Assembly: GCA_031841125.1 (NCBI GenBank)
Contig: CM063106.1
Location: 43,141,806 to 43,205,805, forward strand
DNA length: 64,000 nt
Direction: 5' to 3'
Origin: Acanthococcus lagerstroemiae
Lineage: Eukaryota; Arthropoda; Insecta; Hemiptera; Eriococcidae
Shown: positions 51,738 to 62,484 of the stretch, piece after piece
How positions within the stretch are numbered: the first letter of the stretch is position 1
Layout: each line of letters begins with the position of its first letter
Program-made: the position numbers and the translations under genes
The notes under the pieces: generated by a model
Told to the model about the DNA's origin: nothing
Databases searched by the model: none
The model's input: only the letters and a program-made list of their open reading frames with translations

Positions 51738-52148
51738 TTAAAATTCTATGAAGACTTTCGTCGGTTGAGAGCAGTTTGTCTCCTCAACCTGAAGGTCGTC
51801 AATCTTGTTAGGACAACGAACTTGTACCCATGCATTCATCGGAGTGTATATAACCGATTCCGCTTCACATTCCCTCTTCGTGATGGGAATGAGGGTTGCT
51901 TTGTCGCGTTGTCCTACTATGAAGTAGCGAACGTCATTGTCGTGCCGGAGGCCTAACGCCCATGGGCTATCCACTCGAGTGCCATAATTTCTGCCATTGG
52001 TGACAACAGCGTCATTATCTTCGCTCTCGGGTGGATGATCACTCGCCATAGGGTTACTGCATTGTTTATCTGCGAGTAGTAGATTGCATACTAAAACAGA
52101 CGTACTACCCGCGATTTGGAAGATATCGCATATCAGAACAGATAGCAT
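51738..52148 (-). CDS. Unrecognised 136-codon open frame, possibly secreted
   Basis: Unrecognised. The frame begins with a hydrophobic segment (MLSVLICDIFQIAG, then SVLVCNLLLA) that could be a signal peptide, continues with an acidic stretch (PESEDNDAV) and ends with a region holding two Cys (ITKRECEAES, QVRCPNK) and one NCS glycosylation-like site before TAA. The hydrophobic start may be artefactual, because TACTACTCGCAG near 52,072 looks like a splice acceptor. A CTTCAG|GTTGAG donor near 51,776 is in phase 0. It could be a small single-exon gene, an exon of an unknown gene or a very early IR exon; the last would be unusual. Base composition is more balanced than in the flanks. Confidence 0.35.
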   Translation of the reverse strand: MLSVLICDIFQIAGSTSVLVCNLLLADKQCSNPMASDHPPESEDNDAVVTNGRNYGTRVDSPWALGLRHDNDVRYFIVGQRDKATLIPITKRECEAESVIYTPMNAWVQVRCPNKIDDLQVEETNCSQPTKVFIEF

Positions 52149-55100
52149 ATTAGAACAGCACCGATGCGTGTAGCTGACATTCCAGTATCACTAAACTTCT
52201 AACCATAGGTTTCAGAAATACGCCTTGCATGTGGGAAACCGCAATTCTAATTGGTGTTCAATAAGTTGCATTTCTAAAATACTAGGCGCATGTACCCACA
52301 AACCTGGAGTTGTACAGTATAAACAAAACGAAATTCGGAGTAAATTTTCGTTTACAGCAAAAAATTCACACCAAAACAAAAAATAATGTAATATTGGTTT
52401 GCAGAAAGAAATTTCGACCAACAGCACTGGAAAGGATAGTCAAAGCCAAGAAAGGGATTATGTAAAGGGTTACTGAAGAATTTTGTCAAGGCCAACGAGA
52501 AAATTGCTAGGACCGTGGAATAGTTGTCAATGAAAGTGTTGCTAATGTTTCGAATTCGGTGTCCGAACTCTAGATAACGCTAATAGGATTACATTCGCCC
52601 ATCGTCTCTCGATTTTCACTTCTGTCGAATTTTCAGAAGGCAAATTTTCTCAGGCAAATCTTCCCACCTGGCGAATTTTCACCTACAGCTGCTTTTCTTG
52701 GGCAAATATTCGCAGGCAAATTTTTGTGAAGCAAATATTCACTGAACCATAAATAGTTCTATACGATCTCATAACAAGTCTTATATCAATTTGTCTTTAC
52801 ACCTAACTAAAAACTGGATCGCAATTACATATTTTGATAATGATCAGCGCATTGAACGCGAAGAAATATCTGAATGTACGCATAAATTATCAACACAACT
52901 AATTAACTAATGTCCTCTGACTTCTGTCCATCTTTCAACATTTATTCCAACTAAAGTAACTCCTGCATACCACTACGCTTTTTCCGGTCAGAAGAGATAG
53001 GATGTCTGTGTAGGAGTGAACACAACACCTTTGGCCCCTGTCTACCTCCAAAAATTACGTCAGAAATGACCTGCCTTCGTTTTTGAACCAGGTCAAAATT
53101 GTTTGCACATCAACTGAAAGGGTAGGAACTTTCTGAAACACAACACCCTTGCCCTCAGGCTAACTAAGATAGGAACTCCCTTCAAACACAACACCTTTGC
53201 CCCTAGGTAGCTCTAAAACCACTCGAATAGCGACCATTCAACCATCAGTTTCTCGCATTATATTCTCTATTTTCTTTTAGGCTCGTCCCTACGTTTACTA
53301 TACTTTCTCACATAGCGTGTGTGTCCATACATAGGTCGTGTTAAGCCTTACCTTCAAAATATTTGCAATACAGAGAAAGTCTAAAACTTTTACCTACATA
53401 CTCGAATAGTCGTCTAAATACTGTCGATGAATATGTCTAGGGAGGCAAAATATTATCGAGAATTCCCGTGAATTTTATTCCATAGTAATACTCGAAGGTA
53501 TGATTTATTGCGAAAGATCCAGCCTGCCTAATTTTGTTCTTAAATTAAATTTTCCATTTTTTTTCGCCTCCGAACAATTTTCTGCATTTCGTGGGCAAAG
53601 ATAATCGATCAATTTACTTTATACTGCTTCTATGCTCTTTCAAATGAATATATAAGCATGACTTTCATTCATTTCTACAAAATAATTCATCCATCAATTA
53701 TTAACATTAATTTGGCAGTCTTTGGGTTTTATCTGGATGATTATTCATTTTATTCAATTTCTTTTTCATTGAAAATTGTAATTAGTCCGCTAGTATTGAA
53801 ATGCAAATTTATTTACCTTTCCATTCTATAAGTAGCGGCCGGTTTCTCGGCGAGAAGCGATAATGGCTAAGACAGCCCTAACAGCCTCCCCGACGTCTCT
53901 GAAGTAATGCTCGAAAGGGCGGATTCCAGGGCTCGGGTTGAGCGCAAAATTAGAAAAGAGGTACCACACTCTATAAACATTTTTCTATAAATCGCGTCAG
54001 AGACAAAATTATTCATAATCAAGTAGCACGTTCTCGGGCGCAAAAATTTGCTTCAGTTTTCTTAAAACCATTATAGTAGGTAGCTCAAAAATTCACAGTA
54101 CGACGAAGCAAATTGCCTGAATTTTTCTCACATCATGTTCAAGACACGGTATCATTAACGGGGACTGGGGATTCCTAAATTTTTAGTGGAAAAATGTATT
54201 GTCGAATAGCAGGGAAGAAGAAATGGTTTTAAAGACCTAAGAAATTATATTAGCAAAATAGTACATTTTTTTAGTGTAAAACAATTGGCAGGATGTTAGG
54301 AACACTTGATTTGCTCTTGGTGATCTTTATTTCTGAATTTCCTCTGATTCGTCTCCTAAACTGGTTCCAAAAAAATCAAAAAATAAACATTAAAAAACCC
54401 TACAAAGTTTCAGGTCAATCGGTTTAGGAGAATCCGTGCCTCAACCTCCCTTTCATTATTATGGAAAACACACATGAAGTTTTGACTTTTGTTCCAGATT
54501 TCCCTCCTATATTCACCAGGACCAAGCCCGTAAATTAAAAAAATAGAACATTTGCTATCGGATTCAGTTTCTGACATTGGAAAAGAAGTCTTTTGCTTTC
54601 AACTTTTAGATTTTAATAAAATGTTCAACTTTTTCAAATTTCAGGCTCTGGATCAAACAGAGAATCTAGTAAAAACAGAATAGTCATTGAAATTCGAAAT
54701 TCAACGGTCGCTACCGACTCTCAGATTTTCGAAGTGTCTTCCACATTTTTAATTTGTTTCAACCTTTCAGATAACTTTCGATACTCAGCTTGAAACCTTC
54801 GGCTTTTGACTGACTAGTCTCTGACAGGAGTCCAGGGCACTCCATTTTCAGAAAAGAAATTTGACTTTCAGTTTGGGGAGGTGGAGAAGAAAAAGTTGCC
54901 GACAAATATTTTTTGAAAACTAAGAATTCGACGAGAAAATTTTTAAACAATTAAAAATTGGCTGATTTTTCATAGAAATATTTTTTAATTGAAAAAGAAA
55001 TAAACAAATAAACATTCATGGAAAATGAAAATTTCAAATGAATAGTTTCAAAATTTGCCGACTGCCAAATTATTGGGCTATAGTTTCGCCCCTGGGTACT

Positions 55101-55614
55101 TATAGATGATCACTTGGATGCACTTATGATTATGAATATCGAGAAAGAAATCCTCTCAGAAATAAAGAATGAGGACGTTCTTTACGCGCTCACGAATATG
55201 TCCTTAAGTATTCGGAAATTGTTAAATTAATTAATTTGATAAACAAGTTTTTTAGGCAACATACCAATTTTCTTATTTTCATTTCGCAGAGAGGTAAAAC
55301 AATTTTCTTAATTGAAAAGATAAAAGAAGGGGGAAAACTGTAAAATGAGTATTCACGTGACTATTTGCTTTTTTTTAACCCTGAAAGACTATGTGTAAAT
55401 AAAATGGGGTGGAGCAAAAAAATTTTTTGGGCCGCTTAAAAATGTGTAGAGGGCCGCTCTTACATTATTTCCCCCTTAGCTTCAAGTTACCTATCCACCC
55501 GCCCTGGTCATATATCGTTTCTCTCAATAATACCCCTGGTCATATATCGTTTCTCTCAATAAATTTAGGCAAAGAGATGCTATATTCAATAATTTGAAAT
55601 GTGTTGGGAGTATA
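52149..55614. other. Unassigned intergenic sequence
   Basis: No gene evidence. Contains a short-repeat array (52,626-52,740) and a phrase near 54,400-54,430 (AAAGTTTCAGGTCAATCGGT) reminiscent of RTE-type retroelement 3' ends. Confidence 0.45.
52626..52740. repeat. Array of GGCAAATTTTC-like short repeats
   Basis: Variants of CAGGCAAATTTTCTC / GGCGAATTTTCAC / GGCAAATATTCGC repeat at ~15-20-bp spacing. In style it resembles the tandem-repeat ends of the MULE relic. Confidence 0.5.
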
Positions 55615-55616
55615 TA

Positions 55617-55818
55617 CCCGATTGACAATGAAGCTGAATGTGAGCGCTTTTGTGAACATCACTCAGTAATCACACTACTGGTGAGCGATCACTTCACACA
55701 CACTATCTTAAAATGATTAGATGGTGAGCACTCACAAAGAAATGTGATCGGCCAAAAGTCTTAAAACGGAAGTGGTTTGTGACATGTTGCGTGAGCGCTC
55801 ACCAAACTGTCAATCGGG
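55617..55818. mobile_element. Tc1/mariner-type MITE with TA target duplication
   Basis: Ends CCCGATTGACA and TGTCAATCGGG, flanked by TA on both sides. GTGAGCGCT occurs inside each arm in inverted orientation. 202 bp, non-coding. Confidence 0.78.
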
Positions 55819-55864
55819 TAATAATCTCACAGATGAAGGTTCGTACAAAAACATACCATAATAT

Positions 55865-56095
55865 CGAGACAAAAAACCTTTTTTTTTTTTTTCAGGAGAG
55901 CGATTTGAAAATTATAAATAACGTTGTGCTATATACGTGGCTCAAATGGTTTACGCCATCTAATGGGCTAAAAAGTAAGTAATTCGTCATTTGCGAGTGT
56001 AGCCCGATAGAGGGCATCGAGATCTACAAGAATATGTATTTAACTCATTGTTCGTCAAAATGTCACACTTAGGTCAAGTGTGCATGAGACACTCG
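55865..56095. mobile_element. MITE family M1, copy 2
   Basis: Matches 43,310-43,526 from CAGGAGAGCGATTtGAAAATT through AGTGTAGCCCGATAGAGGGC to the intact right end TGCATGAGACACTCG. Most of the left inverted repeat is missing (CGAG joins directly to ACAAAA), and ~35 bp absent from copy 1 occurs near 55,925. Confidence 0.8.
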
Positions 56096-56246
56096 TTATT
56101 ACCTAGATCAATTGTACTTTTGTCAGTAAACTCTGGATGCTAAAACTTTTTTTCCCTCTGTAGCGAAATTATAATTATTTTGGATATAGCTCCGAATCGC
56201 ATTGACCCGACGAAATAGGCACGTTACTTACCGAAAATGGCTGATT

Positions 56247-56535
56247 AATACCCGATCTGACAAAATTAGTGTCGTTCGACAGTTCGACATATGTCGAACT
56301 ATCGAAATCTTCGATTAAAGCTTTCTAATTGGCTGAAAATAAAGGGGCGGGACGAATAAATTTGATTGCTGTCGAATTATTGTCGAACAGTGTCGGTAGT
56401 TCGACTGAGCGTGACCGATAAATTTGATTGCTGTCGAATTACTGTCGAACAGTGTCGGAAGTTCGACTGAGTGGAACGAGTAAATTTGATTGCTGTCGAA
56501 TTACTATCGAAACGTGTCCGAAGTTCGACTGATCA
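56247..56535. repeat. GTCGAA-rich element with 62-bp tandem repeat
   Basis: Begins TACCCGATCTGACA. From ~56,350 three units of 62 bp share AAATTTGATTGCTGTCGAATT (starts 56,358, 56,420, 56,482) and TGTCGGaAGTTCGACTGA. Before it, TTCGACATATGTCGAA is a perfect 16-bp palindrome. Confidence 0.75.
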
Positions 56536-58816
56536 TGGAATATTCGTCAGCCGCATAGTGATGTGCAAAAGAATTGAGCTTTGAAGGTTGTCGTCGCGTC
56601 GGCGCCTTTACACGTTTGCGAATATTCGCACGTTCCTGTTCGGTAATAGGTACGAGCGTGTTATCTCGACTCCGTAGTCTGGAAGTACGGAATTGCCATG
56701 TCGCGAAGTGGTTTCAGTTTCAGTTACAAATTTCATGCGTCACTGAGTGGTTCAGTGGTTTAATATTCGTGAAGCGGATTTGCATGCACTGTTATTTATC
56801 GGTAAGTTATGTCACATTTTTGTCATTTAATGGAATATTCAGTTACTAATTATTCTAGGAGTGGATCAATGAGGAAGGGTAGGGGAAAAATTGCCCCTAG
56901 CCGGTCCACCGGCCGTTTAAACAATTTTTGCTTGACCCCTCAGACCCTATGTTTTTTCATTAAAATGTGTGTACCTAATTTTGCGTCTGTGCATTTCTAG
57001 CGCCCTAATTAGGGAGGGGGCAGATTTTACATTGTAGAACCAGGAATTTCCCAGTCAAAGCTTGAAGCCGTATTCAGTTCCACATCGAAGGAGGATATAA
57101 TTTGTATGCGAATTATAAGATGATACGTCGATCAAAGTATATCTATTGGGTACATCTTGGAAACAGTAGACTGTTTCAGAGTGAGAGGGGTGTCCTAGAA
57201 GTCTGGTCTCACTATCTGATCATTTCGATTTCAGCAACTAAATCCGCGAACTGCACGGTTTGCAGAACGGCAAGAAGGTACACAAAAATATTCCGTATGT
57301 CTGCCGTGGTCACATTGAGAGTCTGGTCGAGACGCATGAAGACGGGCGAGAATCAGGCAGTATGCGTAGTGTACCGAGCAAAATTGGAACCTGACTTTTG
57401 GGCAGTGTTGTAGTCAGGATTTTCTCAAGGGGGGGGGGGGAGTAAAACTTTCAAGGTGAAAAAAAGTCGAAAATTGTAGTATTTTTTGAAAATTGCCGAT
57501 ATAATATGTATTAGGGGACTATTTTATAAAAATGAAGGTAAAATTACTGCTCAAGCAAAATTAAAAAAAAAAGTGTTTTAAAGGCGAAAAATTGCTCATT
57601 CTTGCATATTTTTACATTCAATTTCAGGTTTCCCCCTTCGCCCCCCCTGGCTATGCTCATTCTTTTGGAACACCCTGTACTCGTATATTTGCAAATTTTG
57701 TTCAAGAATGTACACAGTAACTTATGCCACATGTGTTCCGGTCATCACTAATTGTCAATTAGTTATCATTTCCTATACCTATTCCTGTTCGATTATTTTA
57801 ATTAGGTAAACTAAGTAGAGATCGAATTGGGATTCTATTAATTTCTTCAATAGCATTATTGTGGAAATCATGAAGCAACACATCGTACAATTCCAGCCCC
57901 GGATTAAGATTAAAGTCGCTTACAAGCACTTGGGCCCCCAGGCATCTAGCTGGAAATTTTTTTTTTGTATCTGTTCAGTAGCTTTTTATTTACAGCACCG
58001 TGTCTGGCTGGCGGCCCGCCAAAATGTGCTGAAAACAAAAATGCTCAAAATTCGGCTGCCTCTCAAAATCGGCCGCTCCGAGCTGGTGCTTGTTGTAGTG
58101 CCTGTAGGTAAATCTGGTGCTGTACAATACAGAAAATTCTGTTTTTCTTGAGTGGGGCGAAACCTTATTGTCTGTAACCCCGCGCGATGACTAGCAGCAG
58201 CTTGAATGGGAATTGGGGAATGGAATGGAATTTCTTGTCATTGTACGTCTACCATTATGAATTTAACATCGACGATGCAATCTTTAATTGATACATATGA
58301 TAGAGTGTATGCTCGAGTCGTATTATCCAATTAATAATTTTAGCGGTGAAATCCTTCCATACATCATTTTTCTGACGCCTGAATTCCCCCTTCATATATG
58401 AACAGGGTTCTAACTGTCATTTAAGACATTGAAAGTCATTTATTTTGAAAAAAGGTCATGAAGTCATTTAAAGTCATTCATTTTCAATCATGGTCATTTA
58501 AACATTTAAAAGTTAGCAAATTATACCTTGAGAGAGAGAGAACAAAGGACTTAGAATTGGAAAACTCTGTCATAATGACCAGGACTGCAATTTTTGTTTG
58601 AATTGGGCACGACTCACTAAATTTCTTGAAACTTGAAAATTATATATACATAGAGGAATTGACATTTCATAGCATACTTATGGGTAGGATCGACGCTCGG
58701 AAACCGAAGTCAAATTTTTTGTCAAGAATGAAGGGAAAATTTTTCTATAATTGAAAACAACGCATCACCTTCTTGGATTTTCTGTCTTTTGTTCAATTTC
58801 TATTTTCAGCATGAAA
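56536..58816. other. Unassigned intergenic sequence
   Basis: No convincing gene. A G-run sits near 57,430. GTCATTTAAAGTCATT-type short repeats at 58,411-58,505 look like a degenerate transposon end. Confidence 0.4.
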
Positions 58817-59798
58817 CAGGGGCGGAAATATAGGGGGCTAGGGGGGATAAGCCCTGCAGTTTCGAAATTGACCCCTTAAGTGAAAAATGTAAAACTATAC
58901 GAGTATCGCTATTATCGTTGTAATATCATGCTTCTTTTTTTTTCTTTTTTCTTACAAAAAGTATTACAGTAAAAAAATCTACTTTTGTAGTTTTTTTTAA
59001 TTTATTTCTCTTTTTTTTTGGGTGGGGGGGGGCTATGATTTTTTTGGATTTTTATTACCCTTTACCGTGGGCTTAAGTGAGCTGGCCAAAGTAAGTTGGT
59101 TTAAGTGAGTTCAGTATTATCGCCCTCCAATTTCAAGGGATAAAGAGTGTAGAGGAGACTAATCGTGATCCCACTGATAACGAAAAAGACCAAGGTAGAT
59201 GTGTGAGTGCCCAAAGCAAGTAAACTACAAAGTTCAAAGCTGTTTGAGAACCTTTTTTTCCAATGCATTAGTTACAAGAAAATAACTACGTAAATCCACA
59301 GTTTGCTCCTTACATTCCACGTAATAATGACTATAGATCTTTCTACAAATTCAGAAGAAAACCAGAAATGTTACAATATATGTCACTGCAGGAGACACGT
59401 GCAGTTTGCAGCTGTGTTGTTAAAAGAAATTTCCATGGAAATGTCCACCACCACTAAGAGGAACGGTTTTCGCTCAGATATACTCAGATGACGTCATAGT
59501 AACAAGAGCGTGTCGGAGGAGCACACCCCTCACTACTGCCCCCAAACCTTTGCGGGAGTGCATTGAACAACTTCCCAAAGTTTGATAACAACTTCCCAAA
59601 GTTTCATGGCGATCGGATGAACAGTGTAGTAAAGTCTGCAGCTGTGTTGTTTATAGAAATTTCCATGGAAATATGAAGGACATACACAGACAGACAGACA
59701 GACATACATTCATTCATGTTTATGTGTATAGAAGATTTTAGGCACTGGGGCTTCAGCCCCCCCCCCCTCCAAAAAAAATCGCTCTATTTCCGCCCCTG
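58817..59798. mobile_element. hAT-like non-autonomous element, CAGGGGCGGA ends
   Basis: Ends CAGGGGCGGAAATATAG and CTCTATTTCCGCCCCTG are inverted copies. The flanks share ATGAAAC (CATGAAAC before, TATGAAAC after; 7 of 8, with a one-base uncertainty in the boundary). 982 bp, no transposase frame. The right part holds GCAGCTGTGTTGTT twice (59,410; 59,640), two tandem AACTTCCCAAAGTTT units, then ACAGACAGACAGACATACATTCATT, as in the 3' tails of RTE-type retroelements, so a nested SINE/RTE tail is likely. Confidence 0.75.
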
Positions 59799-60143
59799 TA
59801 TGAAACCTATTTGAAGAAAATTAGATTTTTGCAAAAAAGTTTGTTCGAAACACAATACAGGTATAAGGACATGAATGGGTACCTTTATTTTATTTTATTT
59901 TTTCACGAGACCAGCCCTCGACATTTTTTTCCCTCTTTCTTATACCATAAAATCGATGATGATGCTCTCGCAATTTTCCATTAATCGAACGTTATTGTTT
60001 TCTCTGTAGATCCTTTCAGAGGTCGCAAAATTAGATTGTATATTTATCTATTTTGAATATATTTTAGGATATAGACCTTAACTCGTGGTGTGAATACTTA
60101 ATATTTCAGTAACTTAGCATTGAAATCTTACACTTTCTTCTAG

Positions 60144-60222
60144 GTGTGGCTTCGACGGTGATTACTCTCGGTATATGGACGGCGGAATACTTCCACAGTA
60201 CGCAGTGTATCACGCTTCGCAT
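60144..60222 (+). CDS. Candidate penultimate exon of an unidentified gene
   Basis: After a pyrimidine-rich acceptor (TTTCTTCTAG) the frame that skips one base reads 26 codons, including CGFDGDYSRYMDGG, up to a CAT|GTATAA donor in phase 0. The next exon candidate begins in the matching phase 87 bp later. Another frame of the same stretch is also open (VASTVITLGIW...), so the assignment is uncertain. No homologue recognised and no upstream exon found. Confidence 0.25.
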
Positions 60223-60309
60223 GTATAATAATAAATTTATAAAAAATTGTTTTCAATTTTCTCAAATATATATATATAGGTGAAATTCTGAATTTTCTAT
60301 TCTTTCCAG

Positions 60310-60456
60310 TATTCGAATGACTTTAATCAATCCGTCTGTCTGACGCGAAACATTTATACCTATTCTGAAAAGAAATGCTTCAAGTCCACAGAAGTGAAGG
60401 ACACATATCTATTAATAGTAAAAATGATAGAGAACGCGCTCAAAGATGCCACATAA
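60310..60456 (+). CDS. Candidate terminal exon of an unidentified gene
   Basis: A good acceptor (TTCTATTCTTTCCAG) is followed by 48 open codons ending TAA at 60,454-60,456. The sequence is polar with two Cys (QSVCLTRN, SEKKCFKS) and ends in a helix-like MIENALKDAT. It joins in phase 0 to the candidate exon at 60,144-60,222. It could be the end of a small secreted protein. Support is only splice-site quality, phase agreement and amino-acid character. Confidence 0.3.
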   Translation, partial: YSNDFNQSVCLTRNIYTYSEKKCFKSTEVKDTYLLIVKMIENALKDAT

Positions 60457-61131
60457 AATGGAAAGGATCCATAGGTGCAACCAGAAATGAGAGGAGCTGT
60501 GCCAGTAAAAATTGGGAGAATGGGGTGGGTAAATGAAAAATGAAATACTCAGCTTGTAATTTTTAGCTTAAAATTCCTTGCTCAGGTCTTTTAAGGGAGG
60601 GGCTATAGCCCATACCCCCCCCCAGGTTACGCCTATGACAGGATCCCTGGACGAAAAGGGAGGAGGTATTAATTTCTGGGGTGAGAAAAAGTCGAAATAG
60701 TGTCGAACGCCCTGTCGAAAAAACGCCGAAATAGTATCGAATGAATAGCCGAAATGTCATCGAAATGCTGTCGAACAGACAATCGAAACGTCGAATCGAA
60801 AATTGTCGAACTGTCGAAAAATTGTCGAGAAAGTATCGAACTTCCGAACTTCTGTCGACAGACGGGGCGTTTCCGATACAAAATGCTGACTTCTGATTGG
60901 TTGTAATTTCTGCCGAACTGCCGATATTTCAGTCGAAATGAGCAAGATCGATACTCGATAGTGTCGAAATAACTGTCGCTGACGACCGATCGGGTAGCCA
61001 CTTTTACCAATTCGTATGAAAAAAAATTTCTAATCATTTTGAATTTTTAATGACGCTTGGATCATTTTCATGATCTCTAACATTTGTTGTTCTGTGTACA
61101 CGTTTCACTATTATTGACGCAGCGTTCAATA
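60457..61131. repeat. GTCGAA-rich repeat, related to 56,247-56,535
   Basis: 60,690-61,000 is full of GTCGAA/ATCGAA words and ends GACCGATCGGGTA, the inverse of the TACCCGATC start at 56,247. TTCTGATTGGTTGTAATTTC parallels TTCTAATTGGCTGAAAAT there. The left boundary is unclear. 60,457-60,690 is unassigned. Confidence 0.5.
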
Positions 61132-61511
61132 ACACTACTGAACAACTATTTTGCACAATGCATTTCGACAGGTGATTCTGAGGTACTTTTTAACGCTGAA
61201 CACGATACTGCGACCCATTTTTCTCTATCACGTCACAATTCAGAGTTCCGAACGACTGAAATTCGTTTCCATTTTGTTTTTGCATTGGAATAAGCGGTAC
61301 TACTGACTGATATTATCAGTGTTATCAGACCACAATAACCGAAAACAAACAGACGGAATACACACCACTACACACGACCGCAACACACAACAACACGAAT
61401 CAGTATGACCACTGACCACATTCAGCACTGTATTCAGTGTTGAAAAGTACTCACGAATCACCTCCTTAAATGCGCTGTGCAAACAAAAACTTTCATTTTG
61501 TTCAGTAGTGT
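61132..61511. mobile_element. Foldback MITE with ~80-bp imperfect arms
   Basis: Left arm from ACACTACTGAACAA, right arm ending TTGTTCAGTAGTGT. Inner matches include AGGTGATTC against GAATCACCT and GTACTTTTTAACGCTGAA against TTCAGTGTTGAAAAGTAC. 380 bp, no target duplication identified. Confidence 0.7.
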
Positions 61512-61619
61512 ACAGTGTACTACACCCCGCTTAATTCGCGAATTCGGCATGTTTAGAACGGTCGCGCAATTTTCAACAAATCGTGATATTTAGATAATAA
61601 CTAGTTGTCCCCACCCCCA

Positions 61620-62351
61620 AGTGTAGTCGCTAGTCGCTTTTGCTTTTCATCAGCGTTGTCAAGCGTCACCCAACTCGACGTAAACCCGTCATTAATAATG
61701 CACTTTCCGATCATCTGTTGAAAAAAGATAAGGATAGGTTGCCGGCACCGGTGCCCGGTGGTACGCATTTCGCATTCGCCTAGTCGGTAGTCGATTCTCG
61801 GAATTTCGGATCACGGTTGCCGCTTGCCGGTAGTCGGTCAGTTGTTGCGTCGCGTTCAGCGTTGTTACTTCGTGTCTATTGCTAGTCTTTTGCGTTAGTT
61901 CCACTCGTACGCTCCCAGCCGACGGCTGACTTATGCGTTTGTCGCAGATCGCAGTCACGCAGACGAGAGCGAACGCGGGCAGTCGACGTCGTTGTGTTGA
62001 ATGTTGTTGACGAGCGCGTCAAAAAAACCATGTGCAGTGCGCGTCTGTTAATTTCACACTTTCTCGGTTTCTCGCCGCCATCAGCAGTCTGTACGGATAC
62101 CGATGCCGGCATCGAGTAGCTAGCTAATTATACGAATTATAATCGTACGAGTAAATTTATTGTAATTGTTCGCTCGGTTTCGCGCGATTTGCGTACTGGT
62201 CGCGTCGCGTATTAATTATTTCGGCTTCGGCTCGTACATTCGGCGTGTAAGTAGTTTTCGGCGGTGTGCTTTAAAATCTCAGTCCGAATCTTAGACAGTT
62301 GTGTACTGCTACAACAATTTCATACCGGTGTTGGACACTCGCGTATCCACC
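61620..62351 (+). promoter_or_regulatory. CpG-rich promoter/5' UTR region
   Basis: About 700 bp with many CG dinucleotides and high GC in an AT-rich setting, lying directly upstream of a well-formed start codon. No TATA box is obvious near a likely start. A CpG-dense, TATA-less promoter with a long 5' UTR would be usual for a broadly expressed gene. Confidence 0.5.
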
Positions 62352-62484
62352 ATGGAAAGGTTTAAGGTGACTAAATCCGAGTCGAAGGAGTACTACGAGT
62401 CCACGGATGACGACGATGGAGAAGGCAAAACTGTTACTTCTAGTTTGTTGGAGATGAAGGAACTTAATGGTCCTAGATATGAAG
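62352..62484 (+). CDS. First coding exon of an unidentified gene (RFxV motif)
   Basis: The ATG sits in CCACCATGG, an ideal initiation context. 44 codons follow, then one base and the donor GAAG|GTAAGA (phase 1). The N-terminus is MERFKVTKSESKEYYEST, then an acidic run (DDDDGEGKT) and SLLEMKELNGPRYE. RFKV fits the [R/K]Fx[V/I] docking motif bound by SPAK/OSR1 kinases, which in cation-chloride cotransporters (SLC12: KCC, NKCC) lies near the N-terminus in just such an acidic, serine-rich tail. That makes an SLC12 transporter a possible identity, but four residues are weak evidence. The remaining exons must lie beyond 64,000. Confidence 0.6.

Noticed and set aside
57250..57410. Possible exon near TTTCAG (57,238) with two overlapping open frames
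   Set aside because: Two competing frames look equally coding-like, neither fits the phase of the 60,144 candidate, and no domain is recognisable.
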